Shown: positions 26,649-34,455 of the stretch, one piece after another
Position numbering within the stretch: position 1 is the stretch's first letter
How the letters are laid out: each line of letters starts with the position of its first letter
Position numbers and translations under genes: made by a program
The notes under the pieces: model-generated
What the model was told of the DNA's origin: nothing
What the model saw: only the letters and a program-made list of their open reading frames with translations
Database searches by the model: none
Assembly (NCBI RefSeq): GCF_003633895.1
Contig: NZ_RBID01000015.1
Span: forward strand, 310,001-374,000
Reading direction: 5' to 3'
DNA from: Vogesella indigofera
GTDB taxonomy: Bacteria; Pseudomonadota; Gammaproteobacteria; Burkholderiales; Chromobacteriaceae
Length of the DNA: 64,000 nt

Positions 26649-27716
26649 TCAATAATCGGTGTAGCCCTCTGCTCCAGGCGTATAGAAGGTAGCGAAATCA
26701 GGTGCCACCAGTTCCTGTCCCGACTTCAGCTTGGCGACCAGATCCAGGTTCGAGATAAACGGACGACCGAATGCCACCAGGTCGCCACGCTGGGCGTCGA
26801 GATCGGCATCGGCGCGGGCGACATCGTAGCCACCGGAAAGAATGTATTGCCCGTCGAACGAGGCACGGAGCTTGGCTTTCAATGCGGGGCTGACTTCCGG
26901 CGCCCCCATGGCGCTGTGATCCACGATGTGGATATAGAGCAGGCCGAGCGCATTCAACTCCTCGATCAGACGCAGGTACACCTCGTCCATCTCGGCATCC
27001 GGCAGCTGGGCATTGAAGACGCCATACGGCGAGATCCGCATGCCAACGCGCTCGGCGCCAATGGCGGCGACGGTTGCCCTGGCGACTTCGACCGCGAAGC
27101 GGATGCGGTTTTCGACCGCGCCGCCCCAGCGATCATGGCGCTGATTGGAAGCGGTATTGAGGAACTGGTCGATCAGGTAGCCGTTGGCCGCATGCAGCTC
27201 GACGCCATCGAAACCGGCCGCTATCGCCAGTTTGGCCGACGCCGCATATTCGGCGATGCTGTGCGCAATGTCCGCCTCGCTCATTTCGCGTGGTACCGGA
27301 TGCGGCTGCATGCCGTCGCTGTCGGTCCACATCTCGCCGGGAACGGCAACCGCCGAGGGTGCCAGCACGCTGGCGCCGGCCGGCATGTTCGCGGGGTGGC
27401 TGACCCGCCCGGTGTGCATCAGCTGCACAAAAATCCTGCCGCCGGCCTGATGGACGCCATCGGTCACCCGTCGCCAGCCCTGCACCTGTTCTGCGTTGAA
27501 CAGTCCGGGGATGCGTGCATAACCCAGGCCGTTGGGCGATGGCGAGGTGCCTTCGGTAATGATCAGTCCGGCCTCCGCCCGCAGGCGGTAATACTGTTCC
27601 ATCAGTTCATTGGGCAGGTTGCCGAGCGCGCGGCTGCGCGTCAGCGGCGCCATGACGATGCGGTTCTTCAGCGACAGGCTGCCGAGTTGGGAGGGGGTGA
27701 AGAGTGGGCTGCTCAT
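26649..27716 (-). CDS. Old Yellow Enzyme-family alkene reductase (island copy)
   Basis: FMN-dependent NAD(P)H:flavin oxidoreductase of 355 residues, TIM barrel. The substrate-binding His and Asn lie in GVELHAANGYLIDQFLN; NRIVMAPLTRSRA and the phosphate-binding SGGYDV / FGRPFISN motifs are present. It reduces activated C=C bonds in enones, quinones or nitro compounds. The start MSSPLFTPSQLG has GGAG about 7 nt upstream. It is the last gene of the operon hydrolase - quinone reductase - SDR - OYE, divergent from HxlR. A second OYE (nemA, 32343) lies outside the island and is clearly distinct in sequence. Confidence 0.93.
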   Translation of the reverse strand: MSSPLFTPSQLGSLSLKNRIVMAPLTRSRALGNLPNELMEQYYRLRAEAGLIITEGTSPSPNGLGYARIPGLFNAEQVQGWRRVTDGVHQAGGRIFVQLMHTGRVSHPANMPAGASVLAPSAVAVPGEMWTDSDGMQPHPVPREMSEADIAHSIAEYAASAKLAIAAGFDGVELHAANGYLIDQFLNTASNQRHDRWGGAVENRIRFAVEVARATVAAIGAERVGMRISPYGVFNAQLPDAEMDEVYLRLIEELNALGLLYIHIVDHSAMGAPEVSPALKAKLRASFDGQYILSGGYDVARADADLDAQRGDLVAFGRPFISNLDLVAKLKSGQELVAPDFATFYTPGAEGYTDY

Positions 27717-27744
27717 AAAAATCTCCAGGGGATGTCGTTCGGTG

Positions 27745-28539
27745 TCAGAGGTCAAGCAGTCGCGGCGCAGGCTGGCCGGTCTGCATCGCGGCGAACAGCT
27801 CGGCGCGTGCCGTGTCGTATCGCTCCCAGAGCGCGGTATCCGCCATGGATGGCAAAGTGACCGACTCACCCAGGTCGAAACCGGCCAATGCGGCATCGAC
27901 CAGATGCTCGGCAGACATCACCGTGTCCGGCGCCAGTGCCGCCAGCGGTACGCCGGAGATATCCCAGAGATCGGTGGCGGTGGCGGCAGGCAGCACCACC
28001 TGGACCCGGATGCCGGTATTCGCCAGTTCCTGCTGCAGGCCGCGGCTGAAATGGAGCACGAAGCCCTTGGTGCCGCTGTAGACGGCGCTTACCGGCAGCG
28101 CATGCAGTGCCAGCGCCGAGGCAATATTGATGATGACCCCATCGTTGCGGGCCTTGAACGCCGGCAGCACCGCATGCGTCAAGCGCGTCAGCGCGGTGAT
28201 GTTCAACGCGATCTGCGACAGCGAGTCTTGCGGCGGTGCGTCGGCAACCTGGCTCAGCCTGGCAATACCGGCATTGTTCACCAGCACCCGGATGGCGGGA
28301 TTGTCAGCTAGAACGGTTTCCAGCCGCGTGAGATCGGCCTCTTGCTCAAGGTCGGCCACCAGCGTTTCGGCCTTGACGTCGTAAGCCTGTTCAAGCCGTG
28401 CGGCGAGCGTCTGCAGGCGCTCACCGCGTCGGGCGACGAGCAGCAGGTCATAGCCGCGCCGGGCCAGACGATCGGCATAGATGGCGCCAATGCCGGATGA
28501 AGCGCCGGTGACAACCGCGATTTTTCTGGATGAGTTCAT
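27745..28539 (-). CDS. Short-chain dehydrogenase/reductase
   Basis: Classical SDR of 264 residues: cofactor motif TGASSGIG near the N-terminus, NNAG, catalytic Ser in INIASALALHA and YSGTKGF (Tyr-x3-Lys). The basic residues after the second strand (VARRGERL) suggest NADPH. It sits 28 bp upstream of the OYE gene and 53 bp downstream of the quinone reductase gene, so it is part of the HxlR-linked operon. The substrate is unknown. Confidence 0.92.
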   Translation of the reverse strand: MNSSRKIAVVTGASSGIGAIYADRLARRGYDLLLVARRGERLQTLAARLEQAYDVKAETLVADLEQEADLTRLETVLADNPAIRVLVNNAGIARLSQVADAPPQDSLSQIALNITALTRLTHAVLPAFKARNDGVIINIASALALHALPVSAVYSGTKGFVLHFSRGLQQELANTGIRVQVVLPAATATDLWDISGVPLAALAPDTVMSAEHLVDAALAGFDLGESVTLPSMADTALWERYDTARAELFAAMQTGQPAPRLLDL

Positions 28540-28592
28540 GGTTTTCTTCTGTTGGTCTGGTGGGTAAAAACGGGGGGCTTAATGGCGACGAT

Positions 28593-29594
28593 TCACCGCA
28601 TCTTGACGACCACTTTGCCCTTGGATCGTCCTTGGGCAAGGTACTCAAGCGCCTCCTTGGCCTGCTCGAACGGAAATACCTTGTCGATCACCGGCCGGAT
28701 GCGTTCCGTCTCGAGGAGCTGACCAATGTGGCCAAGTTGGCCGCCGTCCGGGCGCACGAACAAAAACGAGTAGCTAACGCCCCGCTGCCTGGCAAGGCGC
28801 ATGATCTTGCGGCTCATCAGCCCGAACACAAAGCGCAGCACGACGTTCAAGCCTCTGGCGCGCGCGAATGCGGCATCCAGCGGGCCGATCAGCGAGACGA
28901 CCTTGCTTCCCGGCTTGAGGATGGTGAGGGACTTTTCAATCGCGTCACCCTTGACGGTGCCAAGCACCGCGTCGTAGCCGCGCAGCACGTTCTCGAATGC
29001 CTGCTGCTTGTAGTCGACCACCTCGTCGGCGCCCAGACCGCGCACCAGTTCGACGTTGCCGGTACTGGTGGTGGTGCCCACCCTGGCACCAAGGTGCTTG
29101 GCCAGCTGGATGGCAAAGGTGCCGATCCCGCCGGAGCCGGCCGGGATGAATACCTTCTGGCCGGCCTGAAGATTGGCGCGTTCCTTCAACGCTTGCCACG
29201 AAGTGAGGCCGACCATCGGGATCGAGGCAGCCTGCACGAAGTCCAGATTGGCCGGTTTCAGCGCGGCAGCGCGCTCCGGTACCACCGCGAATTCGGCAAT
29301 CGACCCCGTGCCAAGGTCGAAGATGCTGGCGAAGACGGCATCGCCTGGCTTGAAGCGAGTCACGTTGCGGCCAACCTCGGTCACCACGCCGGCCAGATCG
29401 CTGCCCAATGTGGCCGGAAGCTGGAAATGCAGAACCGGTTTGAACATCCCGGTCGGAACTACGTAGTCGATCGGGTTCAGGCCGGCAGCGTGAACCTGTA
29501 CCAGCAGTTCGTCATCCTTGAGCGTGGGGTGCGGCACCTCGCTGAGCCCGATCTCAGGCGACTTGCCGTAGCGTTTGAAAGTAAGGGCTTTCAT
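28593..29594 (-). CDS. NADP-dependent quinone/enone oxidoreductase (zinc-independent MDR)
   Basis: Medium-chain reductase of about 333 residues: GroES-like N-domain (MKALTFKRYGKSPEIGLSEV, LNPIDYVVPTG, LGSDLAGVVTEVG) and Rossmann domain with IPAGSGGIGTFAIQLAKHLG. No structural or catalytic zinc Cys cluster is seen, which places it with quinone oxidoreductase-like enzymes. I chose ATG 29594 (MKALTF) by family; an ATG five codons earlier overlaps its AAGG. Genes for such enzymes are frequent partners of HxlR (QorR-like) regulators. Confidence 0.92.
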   Translation of the reverse strand: MKALTFKRYGKSPEIGLSEVPHPTLKDDELLVQVHAAGLNPIDYVVPTGMFKPVLHFQLPATLGSDLAGVVTEVGRNVTRFKPGDAVFASIFDLGTGSIAEFAVVPERAAALKPANLDFVQAASIPMVGLTSWQALKERANLQAGQKVFIPAGSGGIGTFAIQLAKHLGARVGTTTSTGNVELVRGLGADEVVDYKQQAFENVLRGYDAVLGTVKGDAIEKSLTILKPGSKVVSLIGPLDAAFARARGLNVVLRFVFGLMSRKIMRLARQRGVSYSFLFVRPDGGQLGHIGQLLETERIRPVIDKVFPFEQAKEALEYLAQGRSKGKVVVKMR

Positions 29595-29638
29595 GCGGTG
29601 ATTTTCCATCCTTGGTTTTTCATTCTGGTCGGAGCGGA

Positions 29639-30559
29639 TCAGTCGGCGAGGAAGTCCAGCACGGCGGGGACAAAGGCCCGGTAGTGCTGGAACACGCCGC
29701 CGTGACCGGAATCGGGGTAGATCGTGAGTCGGGCATTCGGCAGCCGGCGCGCCATATCGGCGGACAGGCTGCTGTCGACCATGAGGTCGTTGTCGCCGTT
29801 AGCCACGAACACAGGTTGTTTGATGGCGGAGAGATCATGGGTGGTGTTCAAGCCCCAGTGACGAATCGCCTTCAGTTGCGCACGTCGGGCCTGCAGGGAA
29901 ATGGGCTTGTCACGGCCTTGGGTGCGCTCGTTCAGTGCGGCGAAGTAATCCCTCGCTGCACACTTGCCTTCCGAGGTACGGGGGAAGAACAGGAAGTTTC
30001 TTGCGTCGCTCCAGCTCAACGCCGCCTTGATGTAGGCAAGAACCGCGACTTTGGTGACCTCGTCGATGCCTCCGCCACCCCGTGGGCCCGTTCCTGCGAG
30101 GATCATCCTCCGTACGAGGTCAGGCGCCTGCAGAGCCACCGTCTGTGCCACGCCACCGCCCATCGAGAAGCCGAGCAGGTCGACCTGCGTGAACCCCAGG
30201 GCGCGGATGAAGGCGATGGCATCGCGCCCCATCTCCTCGATGGTGTGCGGGACCGCGCCTCCGGAAGCCCCGACCCCGCGATTGTCGAAGGCGATGACCC
30301 GGCGCTGTGCGGCGATGCCGTCGATAACACGCGGATCCCAGTCGTCGAGCACGGCCATCAGGTGGTGCAGGAAGATCACCGGCACGCCGGAATCCGGGCC
30401 AAGCTCCCGGTAGGCGAAAGCTACTCTGCCAACGGCTATCGTGCGGGTCGGTACATCCTTCCATTTCACATTGCCCATCCCTCCCCTCGCGGCGGCGGCT
30501 CCGCCGATGCTTGAGGGTGCCCCGGTTACCGGAGCGATACCTGTATTGTTCGTGCCCAT
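29639..30559 (-). CDS. Alpha/beta hydrolase, first gene of the HxlR-linked operon
   Basis: Alpha/beta hydrolase of 306 residues: oxyanion strand VIFLHHLMA, nucleophile elbow LGFSMGGGVAQ, acid in VANGDNDLMV, catalytic His in PDSGHGGVFQHY. An N-terminal extension of about 30 residues (Gly/Ala-rich) precedes the domain. It probably hydrolyses an ester or lactone of the compounds the operon handles; the substrate is unknown. It is divergent from HxlR across 103 bp and is followed by the quinone reductase after 44 bp. Confidence 0.88.
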   Translation of the reverse strand: MGTNNTGIAPVTGAPSSIGGAAAARGGMGNVKWKDVPTRTIAVGRVAFAYRELGPDSGVPVIFLHHLMAVLDDWDPRVIDGIAAQRRVIAFDNRGVGASGGAVPHTIEEMGRDAIAFIRALGFTQVDLLGFSMGGGVAQTVALQAPDLVRRMILAGTGPRGGGGIDEVTKVAVLAYIKAALSWSDARNFLFFPRTSEGKCAARDYFAALNERTQGRDKPISLQARRAQLKAIRHWGLNTTHDLSAIKQPVFVANGDNDLMVDSSLSADMARRLPNARLTIYPDSGHGGVFQHYRAFVPAVLDFLAD

Positions 30560-30604
30560 CAATGAAATCTCCGTGACGGTGGATTGCTTGTCGTCGAGGT
30601 GTTA

Positions 30605-30619
30605 GTATCGAATTGATAC
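30605..30619. promoter_or_regulatory. Palindrome in the HxlR / hydrolase divergent promoter
   Basis: GTATC-GAATT-GATAC, a perfect 5-bp-arm dyad with a 5-bp centre. HxlR-family proteins bind short palindromes of this type. A second dyad, ACTAT-CAAA-ATAGT (30649-30662), abuts the HxlR start codon. Both are candidate operators. Confidence 0.6.
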
Positions 30620-30662
30620 GAACAATACTGGCAATTCACCGGAAAGTCACTATCAAAATAGT

Positions 30663-31106
30663 ATGGACAACGAAAATAGTTGCGATAACCCGTGCCCGAT
30701 CGCGCGTAGCCTGGCTGTCGCCGGGGACGCGTGGAGCATATTGATCCTGCGGGACGCCCACGCCGGCCTCTCGCGCTTTGACCAATTCAGGAAAAGCCTG
30801 GGCATTGCACCGACGATGCTGACCCGCCGGCTGGCGACACTGACCGAGGAGGGCTTGCTGGAGAAGCGGCGCTACTCGGAACACCCGCCGCGTGAGGAAT
30901 ATCTGCTGACCGCCGCCGGTCGCGATTTTTTGCCGGTGCTGTTCATGATTGGCGCGTGGGGGCGCCAATACCGGGGCGGCGGCAAGCTGACCCGTTTCTT
31001 CGACGCGGAAACGGGCACGGAAATTAAAGCAATCGCCGTAGATGAGGTCACCGGGGCGAAGATAGGAACTCGCCCCATGCGCATGGCCACGCCGGACGAA
31101 AGCTGA
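30663..31106 (+). CDS. HxlR-family regulator with N-terminal Cys pair
   Basis: Winged-helix regulator of 147 residues. The HxlR core is PIARSLAVAGDAWSILILRD followed by RFDQFRKSLGIAPTMLTRRL and the wing PREEYLLTAAG. Cys7 and Cys11 (NSCDNPCPIA) occupy the place where YodB/QorR-type HxlR proteins carry the redox- or electrophile-reactive cysteine. No Shine-Dalgarno is visible before the ATG. It is divergent from the hydrolase - quinone reductase - SDR - OYE operon and probably represses it until quinones or other electrophiles modify the Cys residues. Confidence 0.9.
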   Translation: MDNENSCDNPCPIARSLAVAGDAWSILILRDAHAGLSRFDQFRKSLGIAPTMLTRRLATLTEEGLLEKRRYSEHPPREEYLLTAAGRDFLPVLFMIGAWGRQYRGGGKLTRFFDAETGTEIKAIAVDEVTGAKIGTRPMRMATPDES

Positions 31107-31221
31107 CTGGCGATTTGAGCAACCGATGGTGGCGCTGCGTATTCGCCGAGGGTAGATGCAAGCCTTGGTGCACCAAGCTCCACCACAGTCAGCGATCCGC
31201 AGCTACTTTGCTGATGCTGCT

Positions 31222-31294
31222 ACTGAGTGAAGCGCCCCTCGTTTGCTGAATACTTTTGTGGCCGTTTCCGATGTGAAAGCAGCCACCTTTATAT
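31222..31294 (+). repeat. Right copy of the inverted terminator-type repeat bracketing the island
   Basis: Inverted relative to the copy at 21020-21096. The stem GTGGCCG / CAGCCAC (31258-31286) is followed by CTTTATAT. Matches extend on both sides of the stem (CCTCGTTTGCTGAATACTT upstream). In the 402-bp gap 31107-31508 I see otherwise only non-coding sequence and the nemR promoter at its right end. Confidence 0.75.
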
Positions 31295-31472
31295 CTCGCC
31301 TGCGAAGCACGGCTTCGGCCGAACTTCAGACTCTCTCCCAGTGATCAAGGTTGAGCACCAAGACTAGGTAAAGACCAGTGGCCACGGACAGCTGCCGGTA
31401 CTGGTTTTAGACGTTACTGTCTTGTTTTTGGCATTATTTGCACAACACAACCACCCTGCCCCAACACAGTGC

Positions 31473-31508
31473 TTGACATCAAGACGACCGGTCTAATATA
31501 TTTGAAAC
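31473..31508 (+). promoter_or_regulatory. nemR promoter with overlapping NemR operator
   Basis: TTGACA (31473-31478) is followed by TAATAT / ATATAT at 31494-31501 as the -10 region. The dyad core AGACGACCGGTCT (31482-31494) lies in the spacer, where bound repressor would block RNA polymerase. Transcription would begin within a base or two of the ATG at 31509, and no Shine-Dalgarno is present, which suggests a leaderless mRNA. Confidence 0.72.
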
Positions 31509-32114
31509 ATGTCACGTCAAAGCCTATACCCCGATACCCGCGAACACATCCTTGCCGTCGGCGAGGTGCTGATCCACGGCCGCAGTTTTACCGCGATGGG
31601 GCTCTCCGAGCTGCTGTCCGAGGCCAAGGTACCGAAGGGGTCGTTCTATCACTACTTCAAGTCGAAGGAAGACTTTGGTGTGGCGTTGCTGGCGCGCTAT
31701 TTCGCCGGTTACCGCGAGCGGGTCGGCGATCTGCTGACCGACAGCCAGCATGGTAACGGCCGCGAACGGCTGCTGGCCTACTTTCAGCAATGGCTGGACA
31801 ACCACGCCAGCTGCGAATCGCAAAGCTGCCTGGCGGTGAAGCTGGCGGCCGAGGTGTCCGACATGTCGGAGCCGATGCGCGTGGCGCTGAGCGACGGCAT
31901 GGATGCCATCGTGCGCAAGCTGGCGGCCTGTATCCGCAGCGGGCAGCAGGATGGCTCGATCAAGCCGCAGCTGCCGGCCGATGACACCGCCTATGCGCTG
32001 TACAGCCTGTGGCTGGGCGCGGCGCTGATGTACAAGACCCAGCACAGTCTGGCGCCGCTGCAAGCGGCGATGACCCACACCCAAGGCCTGCTGTTGCCCT
32101 GCAACGCCGCCTGA
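31509..32114 (+). CDS. nemR: TetR-family electrophile/chlorine-responsive repressor
   Basis: TetR-family regulator of 201 residues: N-terminal helix-turn-helix (FTAMGLSELLSEAKVPKGSF then YHYFKSKEDFG) and ligand domain. The segment ASCESQSCLAVKLAAEVSDM closely resembles the NemR region that holds the redox-sensing Cys (Cys106 in E. coli). It is followed by a terminator, then by an identical operator and nemA, giving the nemR-nemA arrangement known from E. coli, where the system responds to N-ethylmaleimide, hypochlorite and methylglyoxal. The identification rests on sequence, gene order and the shared operators. Confidence 0.88.
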   Translation: MSRQSLYPDTREHILAVGEVLIHGRSFTAMGLSELLSEAKVPKGSFYHYFKSKEDFGVALLARYFAGYRERVGDLLTDSQHGNGRERLLAYFQQWLDNHASCESQSCLAVKLAAEVSDMSEPMRVALSDGMDAIVRKLAACIRSGQQDGSIKPQLPADDTAYALYSLWLGAALMYKTQHSLAPLQAAMTHTQGLLLPCNAA

Positions 32115-32124
32115 GACACGCAGT

Positions 32125-32152
32125 ACCGTTCGCCACGGGCGAGCGGTTTTTT
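32125..32152 (+). terminator. Intrinsic terminator after nemR
   Basis: Stem ACCGTTCGCC / GGCGAGCGGT (one G-T pair) with a 3-nt loop, followed by six T. It implies that nemA is mainly expressed from its own promoter. Confidence 0.85.
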
Positions 32153-32164
32153 ATGGCAAAAAAA

Positions 32165-32181
32165 ATAGACGACCGGTCTAT
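32165..32181. promoter_or_regulatory. NemR operator upstream of nemA
   Basis: Perfect dyad ATAGAC-GACCG-GTCTAT. The central 13 bases AGACGACCGGTCT are identical to the site in the nemR promoter (31482-31494), which links both genes to the same repressor. Confidence 0.82.
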
Positions 32182-32236
32182 TAGTAAGCAGAAAGAAAAT
32201 TGCCTGCCTGCCGCCCGACAACCGCCGGCGCAGCGC

Positions 32237-32254
32237 GCGGCCAACGTTGGCCGC
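32237..32254. repeat. Perfect palindromic form of the dispersed motif
   Basis: GCGGCCAACGTTGGCCGC, 18 bp, in the nemA leader. It lies between the operator and the nemA start. Confidence 0.8.
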
Positions 32255-32342
32255 AAGCCCTTTTACCCGAGCGCCCTGCCTGCCCGCAGGACGTGAGTAG
32301 CACCCGTATCGCCGCCTCTTTACCGAAAAAGGACCACGCCCC

Positions 32343-33443
32343 ATGCAAGCCGACAAACTGCTGACCCCTCTGCACCTCGGTGCCGTTACCCTCGCCAACC
32401 GCGTGCTGATGGCACCGCTGACCCGCCTGCGCAATACCGAGCCGGGCGACGTGCCGACCGCACTGGCGGTCGACTACTACCGCCAGCGTGCCGGTGCCGG
32501 CCTGATCATCAACGAAGGCACCCACATCTCGCCGACCGCCAAGGGCTATGCCGGCGCGCCGGGTATCTACAGCGAGGAACAGGTGCGCGCCTGGCGCGAG
32601 GTCAACGACGCGGTGCACGCCGCCGGCGGCAAGATCGCCATCCAGCTGTGGCACACCGGCCGCATCTCGCACAGCAGCCTGCAGCCGAACGGCGACGCGC
32701 CACTGGCACCGTCGGCGATCCGCGCCGACAGTAACACCAATATCCGTGACGAAATGGGCCAGCTGGTACGCAGCCCGACCTCCACCCCGCGCGCGCTGGA
32801 AACCGCCGAAATCGCCGACCTGATCGAGGACTACCGCCGCGCCACCGATAACGCGCGCCGCGCCGGCTTCGACCTGGTCGAGATCCACGGCGCCCACGGC
32901 TACCTGCTGGACCAGTTCCTGTCGCCGGCGGCCAACGTTCGCACCGACCAGTACGGCGGCAGCGTCGAGAACCGCGCCCGCATCGTGCTGGAAGTGCTGG
33001 ACGCGGTGATCGCCGAGTGGGACGCCGCCCACGTCGGCATCCGCCTGTCGCCGCTGGGGGTGTTCAACGGCCTGTCGGAGACCGACCAGCAGGAGATGGC
33101 GCTGTACCTGATCGGCGAGATCGCCAAGCGCAACATCGCCTTCCTGCACCTGTCGGAGCCGGACTGGGCCGGCGGCCCCGCGTGGCCGGATGACTTCCGC
33201 ACCAGGATCCGCGCCATCTATCCGCACCCGATTATCGCCGCCGGCGGCTATACCGTAGACAAGGCCGAGCGCCTGATCGGCGCCGGGCTGATCGACGCGG
33301 TCGCCTTCGGCCGTCCGTTCATCGCCAACCCGGATCTGCCCGCGCGCTTTGCCCGCGGCGCGGAGCTGAACCCGCCGCAGCCGGAAACCTTCTACGGCGG
33401 TGGCGCCGAAGGCTACACCGACTACCCGGCGCTGGCCGATTAA
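32343..33443 (+). CDS. nemA: N-ethylmaleimide reductase, Old Yellow Enzyme family
   Basis: FMN-dependent ene-reductase of 366 residues, the length of E. coli Nem[13 protein letters not shown], the active-site His in [27 protein letters not shown] and the phosphate-binding IIAAGGYT / AFGRPFIAN are all typical. The second active-site position reads His (HGAH) as in NemA/PETN reductase, in contrast to Asn (HAAN) in the island paralogue at 26649. It detoxifies electrophilic enones, quinones and nitro compounds. It is preceded by a NemR operator and followed by a DJ-1/PfpI gene after about 70 bp. Confidence 0.93.
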   Translation: MQADKLLTPLHLGAVTLANRVLMAPLTRLRNTEPGDVPTALAVDYYRQRAGAGLIINEGTHISPTAKGYAGAPGIYSEEQVRAWREVNDAVHAAGGKIAIQLWHTGRISHSSLQPNGDAPLAPSAIRADSNTNIRDEMGQLVRSPTSTPRALETAEIADLIEDYRRATDNARRAGFDLVEIHGAHGYLLDQFLSPAANVRTDQYGGSVENRARIVLEVLDAVIAEWDAAHVGIRLSPLGVFNGLSETDQQEMALYLIGEIAKRNIAFLHLSEPDWAGGPAWPDDFRTRIRAIYPHPIIAAGGYTVDKAERLIGAGLIDAVAFGRPFIANPDLPARFARGAELNPPQPETFYGGGAEGYTDYPALAD

Positions 33444-33466
33444 GCCTCAGCCGGCCCTGCCCGCAA

Positions 33467-33488
33467 GGTTGGCCGCGTGCGGCCAACC
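33467..33488. repeat. Inverted pair of the dispersed motif between nemA and the DJ-1 gene
   Basis: GGTTGGCCGC (33467-33476) and GCGGCCAACC (33479-33488), the stems reading AAGGTTGGCCGC / GCGGCCAACCTT with only 2 nt between them. It forms a hairpin 24 nt after the nemA stop. Confidence 0.82.
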
Positions 33489-33513
33489 TTGTATTCGCTT
33501 AACGGAGACGCCC

Positions 33514-34197
33514 ATGAAACACGTACTGTTTGTGCTCACCAGCCACGACCGGCTCGGTGACAGCGGCCACAAGACCGGCTTCTGGATCGAGGAGTTCGCC
33601 GCGCCCTACTACGCATTGGCCGATCAGGGCGTCGCCATCACCCTCGCCTCGCCGCGCGGCGGGCAGCCGCCGATCGACCCGAAAAGCGCCGACCCGGCGT
33701 TCAGCACCCCGGCCACCGAGCGCTTCAATGCCGACGCCACGCTGCAGGCGCGGCTGGCGGAAACGCTGCCGCTGGACAGCATCGACGCCAGCCACTACGA
33801 CGCGGTGTTCTACCCCGGCGGCCACGGCCCGCTGTGGGATCTGGTCGACAACGCCGACTCGCAGCGCCTGATCGCCGCCACCCTCGCCGCCGGCAAACCG
33901 GTGGCCGCGGTGTGCCACGCGCCGGCGGTGCTGGTCAATGTCGTGGGCGCCGACGGCAAGGCGCTGGTCGCCGGCAAGCGCGTCACCGGCTTCAGCAACA
34001 GCGAGGAAGAGGCGGTGCAGCTCTCCAGCATCGTGCCGCTACTGCTGGAAGACGCGCTGCAGGCGCGCGGCGCCCGTTACGAGAAAGGCCCCGACTGGGC
34101 GCCGTTTCTCGTCGAGGACGGCCTGCTGATCACCGGCCAGAATCCGGCCTCGTCCGAAGCCGTCGCCCACGCGCTGCTGGCCAGGCTGAACGCCTGA
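33514..34197 (+). CDS. DJ-1/PfpI-family protein, class I glutamine amidotransferase-like
   Basis: Protein of 227 residues. The nucleophile elbow is AAVCHAPAVLVNV, with Cys as expected; the start KHVLFVLTSHDRLGDSGHKT then GFWIEEFA and YPGGHGPLWDL match the subgroup of cofactor-independent glyoxalase III (Hsp31/DJ-1) and related hydratases. ATG 33514 follows GGAGA. In E. coli nemA is followed by the glutathione-dependent glyoxalase gene gloA; here a DJ-1-type protein occupies that place, which fits methylglyoxal defence. Catalytic activity is inferred, not shown. Confidence 0.87.
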   Translation: MKHVLFVLTSHDRLGDSGHKTGFWIEEFAAPYYALADQGVAITLASPRGGQPPIDPKSADPAFSTPATERFNADATLQARLAETLPLDSIDASHYDAVFYPGGHGPLWDLVDNADSQRLIAATLAAGKPVAAVCHAPAVLVNVVGADGKALVAGKRVTGFSNSEEEAVQLSSIVPLLLEDALQARGARYEKGPDWAPFLVEDGLLITGQNPASSEAVAHALLARLNA

Positions 34198-34203
34198 GCG
34201 CCT

Positions 34204-34345
34204 GTTCACGATCTGCTGCGGCTTGATCTCGGGGGGGGGGGGTGATACCGCGTTGAAAACGGCTTCGGCTACTGGTTGATATCCGGCTCAACGCCGCGCC
34301 CCTCAGTTTTCGCCTTGTCTCGCGTGAGCGTGCGGGATCGTGGAC
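34204..34345 (-). repeat. MITE-like element, copy 1
   Basis: 142 bp with ends GTTCACGATC and GATCGTGGAC (one mismatch). It starts 6 bp after the DJ-1 stop codon. Internal blocks (ACCGCGTTGAAAAC, CAGTTTTCGCCTTGTCTCGC) recur in the four other copies. It contains an uninterrupted run of 12 G (34231-34242) absent from the other copies. Confidence 0.8.
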
Positions 34346-34455
34346 ACGCGCTGAGCCCTGCGCAAGGTTGGTCGCAACGCTTGCGGCCAACCTTGCGCCA
34401 TTGCGCGAACGCGCGATGGCGGCATAATGGCGCGATCTGCATCGCGATCCTCACC

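Noticed and set aside
28736-28747. GTTGGCCGCC in the island quinone reductase gene as a motif copy
   Set aside because: It lacks the first G of the 10-base core and is in a coding region of a sequence otherwise free of the motif. It is most likely chance.
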